Assembly (NCBI GenBank): GCA_022640915.1
Contig: JALCCT010000016.1
Span: 1 to 33,773, forward strand
Source: Bifidobacterium sp.
GTDB taxonomy: Bacteria; Actinomycetota; Actinomycetes; Actinomycetales; Bifidobacteriaceae
Reading direction: 5' to 3'
Length of the DNA: 33,773 bases
Made by a program: the position numbers and the translations under genes. Positions 8,070-16,133 of the stretch are shown here, piece by piece. The notes under the pieces were generated by a model. That model worked only from the letters and a program-made list of their open reading frames with translations, did not search any database and was not told the origin of the DNA. The stretch's first letter is position 1. Each line of letters begins with the position of its first letter.

Positions 8070-8841
8070 GCAGCAGACGACATCGAATGCGAATCGCAGC
8101 GAGAACGAAACCGAGAACGTCTCGCAGGCTTGCGCGCAGGACAGTATGGACACCACGTCGATACCAGCCTATGAGAATAGCGCGAATGACGATGCTGGTG
8201 CCACCGATGCTGAGTCTGCCGCTGCTGAGCCAGGCGAACTTGCCGCTACAGACGGCTCGAGAGATGAGGAGAGCGAGGTGCTTGACGCGATGGGCGTGCC
8301 CAGATTGGCACAAAATCGTGCTGCTAAACCGGTTGATGCGACTGGAGGTTCCGAGGGGGCTGAGGAGGCTTCGACCTCAGTGCCGCTGTATGCGACCGAG
8401 CCGCCGAGAGACCATGGCCTTCCGCACGAGGGAGACGATCGGCATGGGGATTATGCTCCGCAGGATGTGCCGAACCCACAAAATGTACAGCCATCATGGG
8501 ATCAGCGCCGTCATCATCATGGGCAGCCGTATGTGCAGGTGCCGCGCGAGATGCCGCCGCTCGCCCCGATTGTGGCGAAAACAGGCCCAAGCGTGCCGAC
8601 GATCGTTTTGGGAACGCTTGGCTTGGTGCTGGGAGCAGTGATCGGGGCATTCGGGCTGTTGTTCCCGATGGACGTGGCCATCAACCCGGTGGTGAACGTC
8701 CGCATAGCCGTCGCACTCGTATGCGCCATACTGGGTGTCATCCTCATCGCAGTGGCTCTGATCTGGGCGCTTGTGTCCTTGCTGCGCCGCCGCGGCTCCC
8801 GCTCCGATACGGATGATGCCAAGGTATCGAAGGCCGCATGA
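8062..8841 (+). CDS. Membrane protein with acidic N-terminal region
   Basis: 259 aa from ATG 8062, which has AAGGAG at 8049-8054 and overlaps the PspC gene's stop, so translation is coupled. Residues 1-165 are hydrophilic, rich in Glu, Asp, Ser, Ala, Pro and His, and predicted disordered. Two membrane helices follow (about 175-200, PTIVLGTLGLVLGAVIGAFG; and 210-240, VRIAVALVCAILGVILIAV), then a short basic tail. No domain is recognised. Its position makes it the third element of the PspC locus and a likely co-regulated envelope protein. The function is unknown. Confidence 0.75.
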   Translation: MSEQQTTSNANRSENETENVSQACAQDSMDTTSIPAYENSANDDAGATDAESAAAEPGELAATDGSRDEESEVLDAMGVPRLAQNRAAKPVDATGGSEGAEEASTSVPLYATEPPRDHGLPHEGDDRHGDYAPQDVPNPQNVQPSWDQRRHHHGQPYVQVPREMPPLAPIVAKTGPSVPTIVLGTLGLVLGAVIGAFGLLFPMDVAINPVVNVRIAVALVCAILGVILIAVALIWALVSLLRRRGSRSDTDDAKVSKAA

Positions 8842-8949
8842 TGGCAGCGCGGTGCGAATGGCGGCAAGTGTCAGTCCAGCCCGCGACAGCGCGATGATAC
8901 GCTGGGCCGTGCGGACATCGGCATCCGTATAGGCGCGGTAGCCGTTCGG
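8842..8949 (-). pseudogene. Relic of a MerR-family regulator
   Basis: The minus-strand frame encodes the second half of a MerR helix-turn-helix: NGYRAYTDADV, RTAQRIIALSRAG and LTLAAIRTAL, matching the usual GYR.Y...D...L..I..LR..G.SL.EI pattern. The first ~35 residues (recognition helix and start) and the whole C-terminal effector region are missing. The fragment is joined directly to an unrelated membrane-protein tail. Confidence 0.6.
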
Positions 8950-8952
8950 CCC

Positions 8953-9075
8953 GCGCTCGCCGGGCCGCTGTTCAGCGTGACGCCGCAATTCACCGGCATC
9001 GCCGTATTGGCGATCGCCATGTATCTCGCCTCGCTGGCGCTGTTTCGGATCGCGCAACACGGCCATCTGCAGTGA
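8953..9075 (+). pseudogene. C-terminal relic of an MFS-type permease
   Basis: The plus-strand frame ends at TGA 9073-9075 and reads GPLFSVTPQFTG followed by a hydrophobic helix (IAVLAIAMYLASLALFRIA). This is typical of the last membrane segment of a major-facilitator permease. Nothing upstream in frame is membrane-like because it runs into the MerR relic. A MerR regulator next to a drug-type permease is a common pair, so both fragments probably come from one collapsed locus. Confidence 0.45.
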
Positions 9076-9186
9076 GGCGGCTAGCGGATGCCCAGATGCG
9101 GCATCCAGCCGAATACGTGATTTCGAGAGGGAAATTATATGTATAGTGTTTTATTTTGGAAAGATCGCATGAATCAGCGCAAAAGC

Positions 9187-10992
9187 TCACGCCGTGAACA
9201 GTCCCCAAAAGGCCAGTGAAACCAGGGAAGAAGTGGTGCTGAGCACCAGTGAGGCGAAGACCAGGCGGTGGCCGAAGCCTGATGCGGCCACCGCTGCCTT
9301 GGCGGTTGTCCTGGCGGCCGGTGGTGTGGTCGAAGGCATGCCGGCCGATGGCGAATCTTGCGAATTGCGCATTCCCATGTGTAGATGCTCAGGTGTGTGC
9401 ACAACCGTTCGTGCCAGGCGATTTTCGCCCAGACGAACCAGCAACCATGCGAAGGCGACGACACTGAGCAGGGCGAGTGCTCTCAACGCCGTCCAACCTG
9501 TGGATAATGTCGCAGCGTCATTGCGCAGCGCAAGCGCATCCGAAACGAGTCTGGCAAGGTACACTAGCAGCCCAGCCGTGCTCGCCACGGCTGCGATGGC
9601 ATTCGCCGCGAGCAAGCCGGCTATGCCAGTGCCGAAAGACCCATCGCGGCCTTGGTTGCTGCGGTGCCGATCAGCCAAGGCGAGCACGAGCGAACCGATA
9701 ACACCTACGAGCAAGCACAGCGGCACCGTCGCCAGCAGCATGATCAATACTGGTAGGGAGCGAATTAGCCCGGGAGTAGTGGTTTGCGGTACGGCAAGGC
9801 GCTGATGCGGCTGCACTCCGGCAATCATCGGCGTGCTCCAGCCGTTTGGCGACGTGCCGGAAACTGAAGTGCCAGAGACGTTGCCGGCGGAAGATGGTTC
9901 ACCGGCTACTGCATTGATCCAATCTTCGAGATTATGCGTGTAATGCCTGTCAAGTGGAAGACCGGGTTTCGACGTGCGTGCGCCGACGCGCATCTGGTGA
10001 TTCGCCGGGTAATAGCGCACGGTGATATTGTCATTGCCGGCTGAGTGCGCCGCCTCTCGTAGCATCGCCGCACCTTGCTCGATGGGCATCGAGAGGTCTT
10101 GAGTGCCGTAATTCACCAGCAGCGGCATAGTGAACGCGTTGAGGTATCGTTCGGCCGGAAAATCCGCGTAGCGCAGTCCCAGCATCGAGAAATCCATGCT
10201 GATGAGCTTGCTAACATCCTGCACCATCGGCTTCGGAGCACCGATAGTGGTGATGTAATTGCTCGCTGCCATCGTCATCTGGCTGCGGCCGGAGACGACC
10301 GGCGGGGAGGTGAGGATCATGAACGCGAGATCGGGGTGTTCGTGTGCCATGACGCTGGCGATCCAGGTGCCTTCAGATTCCGCGTAGAGACCGACGCGCG
10401 ACGCGTCGACGTTATCTTGGTTCTTGAGCACCGCGAGCGATGTAGCGTAATCGCGTGCCATGCCGGGGTAATCGCGCTGGAACGTCGTGTAGTTGTCCAT
10501 TCGCTTATCGGTCACGAGTGTCACAATGCCAGCCGAGGCCATGGCCCAGCCGAGATCGCCGTAAACTGCGGAAGCCTTGCCGGTCCCTGCGCCTTGTAAG
10601 AACAGGCATCCTGGGCGCTTGCCGGCGGCGCCCACGGGCTCGCGCAGCAGCGCATTGACGGTGACCGACGGGGTGAGGCGAATGCGCAGACGGGTTTCCC
10701 TGACCTTGTACCGGCCTTCTTGGCTTGTGTGCAATCCGCGCGCGGCGATCGCCGTGTCAGGCGATTCAACGGTGATGAGGCCGTCACTGCCACTGTTTTT
10801 GGCTGAATCAGCCGCTCCAGATGCGCCGGCTGCGCCAGCGAGGGGAGTGACGCGCCAATTCGGCGTCATCGCGGCACCAAGCAGCACGCACAGCACCAGC
10901 AGCACGACCGATACGGCCGCGATCGAGGATATTCGCTTCACAGCGCCTTTTACAACATGCACGCGCCTACTGTAGCGCTTCGGCCTCATCAA
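9187..10992 (-). CDS. Membrane-anchored alpha/beta hydrolase
   Basis: About 601 aa. An N-terminal membrane helix (~residues 22-42) is followed by an alpha/beta-hydrolase domain (~65-360). The nucleophile elbow is GLYAESEG, the acid lies in NYGTQDLSMP and the catalytic histidine in YYPANHQMRVG. The fold resembles dienelactone hydrolase/acyl-peptidase-type esterases. Four more membrane helices fill residues ~410-600, so the catalytic domain probably faces outside between membrane segments. The start is uncertain: TTG at 10992 overlaps the upstream gene, while GTG at 10962 lies just after that gene's stop. It ends the DUF4037-DUF4125 run and may be co-transcribed with it. The substrate is unknown; an ester of a cell-envelope component is a guess. 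Confidence 0.82.
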   Translation of the reverse strand: MMRPKRYSRRVHVVKGAVKRISSIAAVSVVLLVLCVLLGAAMTPNWRVTPLAGAAGASGAADSAKNSGSDGLITVESPDTAIAARGLHTSQEGRYKVRETRLRIRLTPSVTVNALLREPVGAAGKRPGCLFLQGAGTGKASAVYGDLGWAMASAGIVTLVTDKRMDNYTTFQRDYPGMARDYATSLAVLKNQDNVDASRVGLYAESEGTWIASVMAHEHPDLAFMILTSPPVVSGRSQMTMAASNYITTIGAPKPMVQDVSKLISMDFSMLGLRYADFPAERYLNAFTMPLLVNYGTQDLSMPIEQGAAMLREAAHSAGNDNITVRYYPANHQMRVGARTSKPGLPLDRHYTHNLEDWINAVAGEPSSAGNVSGTSVSGTSPNGWSTPMIAGVQPHQRLAVPQTTTPGLIRSLPVLIMLLATVPLCLLVGVIGSLVLALADRHRSNQGRDGSFGTGIAGLLAANAIAAVASTAGLLVYLARLVSDALALRNDAATLSTGWTALRALALLSVVAFAWLLVRLGENRLARTVVHTPEHLHMGMRNSQDSPSAGMPSTTPPAARTTAKAAVAASGFGHRLVFASLVLSTTSSLVSLAFWGLFTA

Positions 10993-11578
10993 GGCTCGCG
11001 AAGCCGGCGAGCAACACGGTGTTGCGCACGGTCTGTTCGGTCAGGTTGCGGCCCTGCGATTTCAGGCTGACGACGAAATCGCGGTAGCGATCGAAGGTAT
11101 TTTGCGAATAGGTGCCGAGCTCGCCGCGCAGATAGGTCTCGAACGAAGTCGTCTCCGGCGTGTCTTCAGCAGTGCGCAGCACGCGCATGCCGCCGCCAAG
11201 CTTGGGGCGGCGCATGCGGAAATCTGAGGCCCAATCCACCTGCGTGGCGATGACCCGCTCCTGTGCCTCGATGCGATCGTCTGACAGTTCGGGAATATAT
11301 GGTTCGATGTCCCTGCGGTATTCGTCCGGCGCAGTCGAAGCCATCATGCGGCCGTATTTTTCGGTGATCAGATTGCGCCCGATGCGGTTGGCCTCGTCTA
11401 AATCCTTGGCATAACTGTTCAGCAGTGGTTCCGGCCAGGTGAGGAACTGGCTTAGCCGCATCTGATGGAACACTGGCCAATTGCCCTGGCATGCGGCCCG
11501 CCCGCCCTCGTTGTCGGTCTGCTGGAACTGCTGCCATTCGTGCCGCACAATAGTCTCGGCAAGTTCGTTGCTTTCCAT
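10967..11578 (-). CDS. DUF4125 family protein
   Basis: 203 aa from ATG 11578, chosen because AGGGAG lies five bases upstream; ATG 11581 is an in-frame alternative. It matches the DUF4125 pattern: E..FQ...NEGGRAACQ..W..F..MR.SQF..W near the N-terminus, RNLITEKYGRMMASTAPDEY in the middle, and SFETYLRGELGTYS, then LASLDEAE-like helices at the end. It appears all-helical, soluble and without a signal peptide. The gene follows a DUF4037 protein by 44 bp and overlaps or abuts the hydrolase gene, so an operon is likely. No biochemical function is established for DUF4125. The repeated pairing with a DUF4037 nucleotidyltransferase-like protein suggests a shared task. Confidence 0.8.
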   Translation of the reverse strand: MESNELAETIVRHEWQQFQQTDNEGGRAACQGNWPVFHQMRLSQFLTWPEPLLNSYAKDLDEANRIGRNLITEKYGRMMASTAPDEYRRDIEPYIPELSDDRIEAQERVIATQVDWASDFRMRRPKLGGGMRVLRTAEDTPETTSFETYLRGELGTYSQNTFDRYRDFVVSLKSQGRNLTEQTVRNTVLLAGFASLDEAEALQ

Positions 11579-11622
11579 CATCGCTCCCTGCTTCTTAATA
11601 CGAATATATGCGATATCACCGC

Positions 11623-13908
11623 CTACAGGCTGTGCAACACCGCCGCGCCCGATTCGATATGCTCCTCGACGTACGGGCGTTGCCATTCGAGGAATGATTC
11701 CGATGAATCGCTTAAGCCTTCAGCGTTGAGCTCGTGGACGATTTGTGCGCAGATATGATCAACCATACTGCGGATTTGGTTTTGCGCCGGTCCCGAGCCG
11801 TTGCCGCCCTCGCCGAATCCCGCGCCTCCAAAGCACGCCGCCGACGAGAGCCGTAGCATATCTTCGAGCTGCTTGCACACGTCGGCGAGCCTCGTCGCCA
11901 TGCGGCGGCTGAGCTTGCGCATCGCTGCGAACCGCCATTTGTAATACGGCAAATAGCCCGCAGTGACTGGCTGATTAATAAGGAAGACCAGCGAGCAGCA
12001 GGCGTCGGCGAATTCGTCGATCGATAGCCAGGCCGCCGCACCGTCGCCACGGGCCAGCATGCGCGGCAGATTGTATTGCCCGGCCTGCGCGATCATGCCC
12101 AAACGGCGAGAAATCAAGGCGAGTCGCACGTCATCGGGCATCAGCTTGAAACCTTGGCGGGTCTTGAGGAACGTGCCGAGCGGATCAGCGAAGACCTCGC
12201 CGTTGGTCGCCGCCGCCAATGTGGATTCGTCCAGCAGTAGCCATTCATGCGGCTTGCTGGCGGCAGGCGCCTGACGGTACCCGGTTAGGCGTTCGAAGAA
12301 GTCGCCGATGGCGAACACGCCGACCCGGCGGCCTGCCCCGTCCGCCCGCACTGTGGACTCGCGGGGTCCATATCCCATGAATTCGCTCGGCAGCGCGTCG
12401 TAATCGGCCTGCAAGTGCTCGCCGACATGCGCATAATCGTCATCAGTGAGCCACAGGCAGAAGCCAGGGCCGAAATCGTGGTCTTGTGAGAACTCGTCGT
12501 CGAAGCCGTAGCATTCTGAACCGTGACCGACCAAGCCTGCCGCGATGCGCCCGTGATACTCGGGATATCGTTCGGCAATCAGCGGTTTACCATACTTATT
12601 CCAGTATGCGCGGGCCAAGCGCAGTCCAGAGATACGTTCGCGCGATTGGGGTTCGTTGGATTGCTGGTCAGCTTGGCGTTTGCTGTCTGGAACGGCAGTG
12701 ATGCTGGGCGCCGGCGCCTTGGCAGATATTGGCGCAGTGAAGCCCTTGCCTGAATCACTGATGTTCGCCTGATGTGGTCCCTGGCCTTGCGTTTTCGCTG
12801 CCGCATCCTGCGCGCTCTTCAGATTCGCCTCCGTGATGCGGTAGTAATCCGTATCGGTGCCGTAGCATTCCGCGACCACGGCGAGCGCGTGCTGATAGAC
12901 ATCAGCGGCCTCGGCGAAACGATCCAGCGTAAAGCAAACCTGCGCATACCCCGCCAAAGCCGACGCATAATGCGCGCTGTGTTCGAGGTGCCCGGTCTGA
13001 TAGATGCGCAGCGCCTGTGAGGCGTGATCCAACGCGCTCGCGAATAGTTGTTCACGCTGAGCGACGGAACCGGGGCCGTTTGCTATGGCGGTCTGTGCCT
13101 CTTCTCCCAGGGTATTATCCGTCTGGGAACTAGTCTTGGCTTCTTGCAATAGCACCAGCGCAAGATTCGTATTCGTCGACGCCACGTCGATATCCGCCGT
13201 TGCATCGACACTCGCGGATTCAAGGATATGCAGCGCGGTTTCCAACTCCTGCTGCGCCTGAGCCAGCCGATCAGTTTCACTGTAGAGCATCGAAAGATTG
13301 TTGTGCAGCGCGGCCATGCGCCGGTCGGTCGGCGAGAGCGTGCGCGCGGCGTTGTCGAGCGCCTGGCGATACAGGCTTTCGGCCTGATCGTATTGTTTGG
13401 CCGCGCGCATCCCGGTCGCCGCGTTGATCAGCGTCGTGGTCCAAGCCTCACTGCCCTGCAACCCCATGCGCAAACCCAGTTCGAGCGCACGCTGAATGAT
13501 CCACTGATTGTCGTCGTGCCGGCCCTGTGAACGGTAGAACCCTATCGTTTCATTGAGCACCGTGAGCAATCCGGCGTCGTCTCCCGCATTCTCGGCGTCA
13601 ACCAGCGCCTGCTGCAGATATGGTTCGGCCTTGGTGCCCGCATTATGTGCGTCGAAGATGGCATCAAGACCGCTGAGGAATTCGTCGACATCGAAATGTG
13701 TGCGCGCAGCGGTACTTTCGCCGGCATTTTCGGCACTGGCACTATTGACATCATCCTTTTTGGCGTTGTTGGCGAAGGTTTCTTCGCTTTCGTCACCGCC
13801 TGTAGCGTGGGCTAGGATGCCTGCGAGAATGTCCGCTTCGTCGCCTTTGCCGTTGTGCGCCTCTTTGCTGTTGTGCGTCGTATCGTTCAGCAGTGAGCCG
13901 TTTCCCAT
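11623..13908 (-). CDS. TPR-repeat protein with DUF4037 nucleotidyltransferase-like domain
   Basis: 761 aa from ATG 13908, which has AAGGAA seven bases upstream; the frame extends further but without support. Residues 1-65 are acidic and disordered. About 65-380 are tetratricopeptide-like helical repeats (AAKQYDQAESLYRQAL, DRRMAALHNNLSMLYSE, RFAEAADVYQHAL). Residues ~430-760 are DUF4037. They carry GHGSECYGFDDEFSQDHDFG, which fits the nucleotidyltransferase signature GS-x(n)-D-x-D, near residues 459-478. A helical C-terminal part (LPYYKWRFAAMRKLSRR) resembles the helical domain of small-molecule nucleotidyltransferases. It is followed by DUF4125. The fold assignment is inference from the motif; the substrate is unknown. 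Confidence 0.82.
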   Translation of the reverse strand: MGNGSLLNDTTHNSKEAHNGKGDEADILAGILAHATGGDESEETFANNAKKDDVNSASAENAGESTAARTHFDVDEFLSGLDAIFDAHNAGTKAEPYLQQALVDAENAGDDAGLLTVLNETIGFYRSQGRHDDNQWIIQRALELGLRMGLQGSEAWTTTLINAATGMRAAKQYDQAESLYRQALDNAARTLSPTDRRMAALHNNLSMLYSETDRLAQAQQELETALHILESASVDATADIDVASTNTNLALVLLQEAKTSSQTDNTLGEEAQTAIANGPGSVAQREQLFASALDHASQALRIYQTGHLEHSAHYASALAGYAQVCFTLDRFAEAADVYQHALAVVAECYGTDTDYYRITEANLKSAQDAAAKTQGQGPHQANISDSGKGFTAPISAKAPAPSITAVPDSKRQADQQSNEPQSRERISGLRLARAYWNKYGKPLIAERYPEYHGRIAAGLVGHGSECYGFDDEFSQDHDFGPGFCLWLTDDDYAHVGEHLQADYDALPSEFMGYGPRESTVRADGAGRRVGVFAIGDFFERLTGYRQAPAASKPHEWLLLDESTLAAATNGEVFADPLGTFLKTRQGFKLMPDDVRLALISRRLGMIAQAGQYNLPRMLARGDGAAAWLSIDEFADACCSLVFLINQPVTAGYLPYYKWRFAAMRKLSRRMATRLADVCKQLEDMLRLSSAACFGGAGFGEGGNGSGPAQNQIRSMVDHICAQIVHELNAEGLSDSSESFLEWQRPYVEEHIESGAAVLHSL

Positions 13909-14120
13909 CGTCGTTCCTTCCCACAGATCGATTCTGATAACTAGTCTATGGCTGATTCGTAGCGCTGCACGACGGAGAATGGCAGTCGCGTGGATTAATA
14001 CTGGTGCCCCAGCGGCGATCAGCACGGATCTGTTTTCATTGCGGCGTGACGGTTCAGCATCATGATTTGGCGTTTCACGCAGTGTTGTGGGTTTTGATAT
14101 AAGGGCAACCGTTTATTCTG

Positions 14121-14155
14121 TTCGTATCAGTTCATATCCAATCCACTGATACGAA
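14121..14155 (+). promoter_or_regulatory. Inverted repeat in the 5' leader of the VOC gene
   Basis: A perfect 10-bp inverted repeat, TTCGTATCAG / CTGATACGAA, is separated by 15 nt. Its right arm runs into the ribosome site AAGGAG at 14154-14159. It could be an operator or an RNA stem that partly hides the ribosome site. A TATAAG box at 14098-14103 could be the -10 element. Confidence 0.4.
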
Positions 14156-14166
14156 GGAGTGCCATC

Positions 14167-14568
14167 ATGGCTTTGCCGATGACTCGTTTTACCACTGATT
14201 TCCAGCATTCCGGCATGCCCGCCAAGGATCTGGACGAGACGATCAAATTCTATACCGAAACACTTGGCTTCGAGTTGTCCGGGCTGTTTCGCAATGGCTC
14301 GAACCGTTGCGCGTTCTTGCGCTACGGCCATCTGACCATCGAAACATGGGAGGGTGATCCGGCGCCAATGGCCACCGGCGCCATCAACCACTGGGCTCTC
14401 GACACCCCGGACATCGAAGCTGCATTCCAGAACGCGAAGAAGCTGGGCCTGAACCTCAAGGACACCGAGATTCAGTCGATCCCTACCTTCTGGGAGAACG
14501 GCATCCGTTATTTCAACGTCTACGGCCCCAATGGCGAGACGATTGAATTTTGCCAGATTATCAAGTAG
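14167..14568 (+). CDS. VOC-family (glyoxalase/bleomycin-resistance fold) protein
   Basis: 133 aa with GAAGGAG at normal spacing. It is a single vicinal-oxygen-chelate unit of two beta-alpha-beta-beta-beta modules: FQHSGMPAKDLDETIKFYTETLGFEL, then the halves NHWALDTPDIEAAFQNAKKLG and GIRYFNVYGPNGETIEFCQI. Metal-ligand positions are His (FQHSG), Glu (TIETWE), His (NHWAL) and Glu (TIEFCQ), so metal binding is plausible. This resembles lactoylglutathione-lyase-like proteins, but bifidobacteria generally lack glutathione, so a methylglyoxal role is uncertain. It stands alone with its own terminator. The fold is certain; the substrate is not. Confidence 0.88.
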   Translation: MALPMTRFTTDFQHSGMPAKDLDETIKFYTETLGFELSGLFRNGSNRCAFLRYGHLTIETWEGDPAPMATGAINHWALDTPDIEAAFQNAKKLGLNLKDTEIQSIPTFWENGIRYFNVYGPNGETIEFCQIIK

Positions 14569-14635
14569 AGCGGCATCCAAGCACCCGGGCATCCGATGAC
14601 TCAGATGGGCTGATGGTGGATTGTAACCGCATCCG

Positions 14636-14657
14636 CGAGCGGCGGAGCCGCCGCTCG
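14636..14657. terminator. Hairpin between convergent genes
   Basis: A perfect GC-rich stem CGAGCGGCGG / CCGCCGCTCG around a 2-nt centre lies between the VOC gene and the convergent MFS gene. No long T-run follows, so termination efficiency is uncertain. Position and symmetry fit a shared terminator. Confidence 0.5.
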
Positions 14658-14664
14658 TACTTCC

Positions 14665-15852
14665 CTATACTTCGATTTCCCGCAGTCGTTCGAAGGCATC
14701 GGTATCCGTTTCGTATCTGCGTGAGTAGACCACGAGCAGCGTCACGGCGAGCAACGAAGGCAGCAGGCCGCCCAACGCGGGATAGTGATAGTTCATGCCC
14801 GACAGATTCAGCATGCCAGCGCCAAGCATCGAGCCGACGGCGTTGCCCATATTGAATGCCACTTGGATTGCTGCGCCTCCCAGGAGTTCGGCGCCGCCTT
14901 TGCCGGATTCTGCCATCAGCAGCTGCTGTGGCGACGAGACGAAAAAGAGTCCGAAGGCAATGACGAAAGTCAGCATGGCCGTGCTTGCGTTCGAGCCCGG
15001 GATGAGGAACACCAGTAGCAGGCCGATGGAGGCCAGCGCCTGGCCCAACGATGCGGTGGCTGCGTGCCGCCAAAGATCTGATATTCTTCCGCCTGCGATG
15101 CCCCCAACGACCATAGCGAATCCAGCGAGCATCATCAGCCATGGTACGCTCGTGGTCGCATAGCCGCCTACTGTGGCCAGCCATGGCGACACATAGCTCC
15201 ACCAGCAGAAGATGCCGGTGTTCCCGGCGAAGGTGGCACCGAGAATGAGCCATGGCCCTGGTCTGCGCAGGAAGTGGAACTGTCCGAGCAAGCCGATGTC
15301 TTTGACTGGGTCGATGCGCGGCACCCATGCGGTCACTAGCACGAAGGCCAGCGCGGCGATCAGCGACAGCGCGCCGAAGCTCAGCCGCCATGTCAGATGC
15401 TCGGCCACCAGCGTTCCGGCCGGCACGCCAAGCATGTTCGCGACCGTCTGCCCAGTCACTGTCAGTGCGATGGCCTGCGCTTCCTTGCCGCGCTCCGCAA
15501 GCATTTTGGAAATGAGCACTGCGGTACCGAAAAAGGCGCCGTGCGGAAGTCCGGCGATGAACCGCGCGATGATGAGCATCGGCGCGTTGAGCGCGAACGC
15601 GCTGAGCAGGTTTCCGGCGAAGGCCAGCGCCATGAAGATAAGTACCAGTTTCTTCGGCGCGATCCTGCGGCCGAAGACCAGCATCAGCGTGCCCACACAC
15701 ACCCCGATCGCATACGCCGAGATAAAGTTGCCAGCAGTGGGAATGCTCACGTTCATCGTGGCGGCTGCCTGCGGCAGGATGCCCATCATCACGAATTCGG
15801 CTGCGCCCAACACGAAAGCGCCACAAGCCAACGCGAACAGAGCCTTTTTCAA
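14665..15852 (-). CDS. MFS transporter (DHA1/AraJ-like exporter)
   Basis: 395 aa, twelve predicted membrane helices and a typical size for a DHA1 drug/sugar exporter. The start is TTG 15852, preceded by GGGGAG at 5-nt spacing. Helix 1 reads ALACGAFVLGAAEFVMMGIL, as in AraJ/YdhP-type permeases. Motif A follows helix 2 (FGRRIAPKKL) and a motif-C-like helix 5 contains GQTVANMLGVPAGTLV. It is monocistronic between a hairpin and the tRNA-Pro region. Substrates cannot be predicted from sequence; efflux of a sugar or drug is the usual family role. Confidence 0.9.
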   Translation of the reverse strand: MKKALFALACGAFVLGAAEFVMMGILPQAAATMNVSIPTAGNFISAYAIGVCVGTLMLVFGRRIAPKKLVLIFMALAFAGNLLSAFALNAPMLIIARFIAGLPHGAFFGTAVLISKMLAERGKEAQAIALTVTGQTVANMLGVPAGTLVAEHLTWRLSFGALSLIAALAFVLVTAWVPRIDPVKDIGLLGQFHFLRRPGPWLILGATFAGNTGIFCWWSYVSPWLATVGGYATTSVPWLMMLAGFAMVVGGIAGGRISDLWRHAATASLGQALASIGLLLVFLIPGSNASTAMLTFVIAFGLFFVSSPQQLLMAESGKGGAELLGGAAIQVAFNMGNAVGSMLGAGMLNLSGMNYHYPALGGLLPSLLAVTLLVVYSRRYETDTDAFERLREIEV

Positions 15853-16016
15853 TGCTGCTCCCCGAGAACATAACGGCTCGGCCTAGCTTAGCTGGGCCGC
15901 CCGTGGATGGATATGATCGACACCATCGTATGGCTGATGCAGAACAAGGTGTTGAGCAGGGGTGCAAGAGCCAGTGTAGCGAATGAGCAGTGCTGTAAAG
16001 AGCAATACTCAGGAAA

Positions 16017-16050
16017 TAAAAAGAGAATCGTTGAGATTTCAACGATTCTC
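16017..16050 (-). terminator. Terminator of tRNA-Pro
   Basis: A perfect 12-bp stem GAGAATCGTTGA / TCAACGATTCTC with a 4-nt loop. On the minus strand it is followed by CTTTTTATTTCC, a classic intrinsic terminator immediately after the tRNA. Confidence 0.88.
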
Positions 16051-16059
16051 ATATAGTCG

Positions 16060-16133
16060 TCGGGCTGGCGAGATTTGAACTCGCGGCCTCCTCGTCCCGA
16101 ACGAGGCGCGCTACCAAGCTGCGCTACAGCCCG
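16060..16133 (-). tRNA. tRNA-Pro (anticodon CGG)
   Basis: A 74-nt cloverleaf on the minus strand. The acceptor stem CGGGCTG pairs with CAGCCCG plus discriminator A. The anticodon stem is CCTCG / CGAGG with loop TTCGGGA, giving anticodon CGG. The T-arm loop is TTCAAAT. CCA is not encoded. It reads proline codon CCG, common in this GC-rich DNA, and is followed by a strong terminator. Confidence 0.95.

Noticed and set aside
8494..9066. A 190-codon minus-strand frame as a complete MerR gene
   Set aside because: Only ~36 residues match MerR. The rest is antisense to a membrane gene and to the MFS tail, so it was called as a short relic.
14561..16042. A 493-codon minus-strand open frame overlapping the MFS gene
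   Set aside because: It is a GC-rich shadow frame. The overlapping frame has clear MFS helices and motifs, while this one is Arg/His-rich without a domain.
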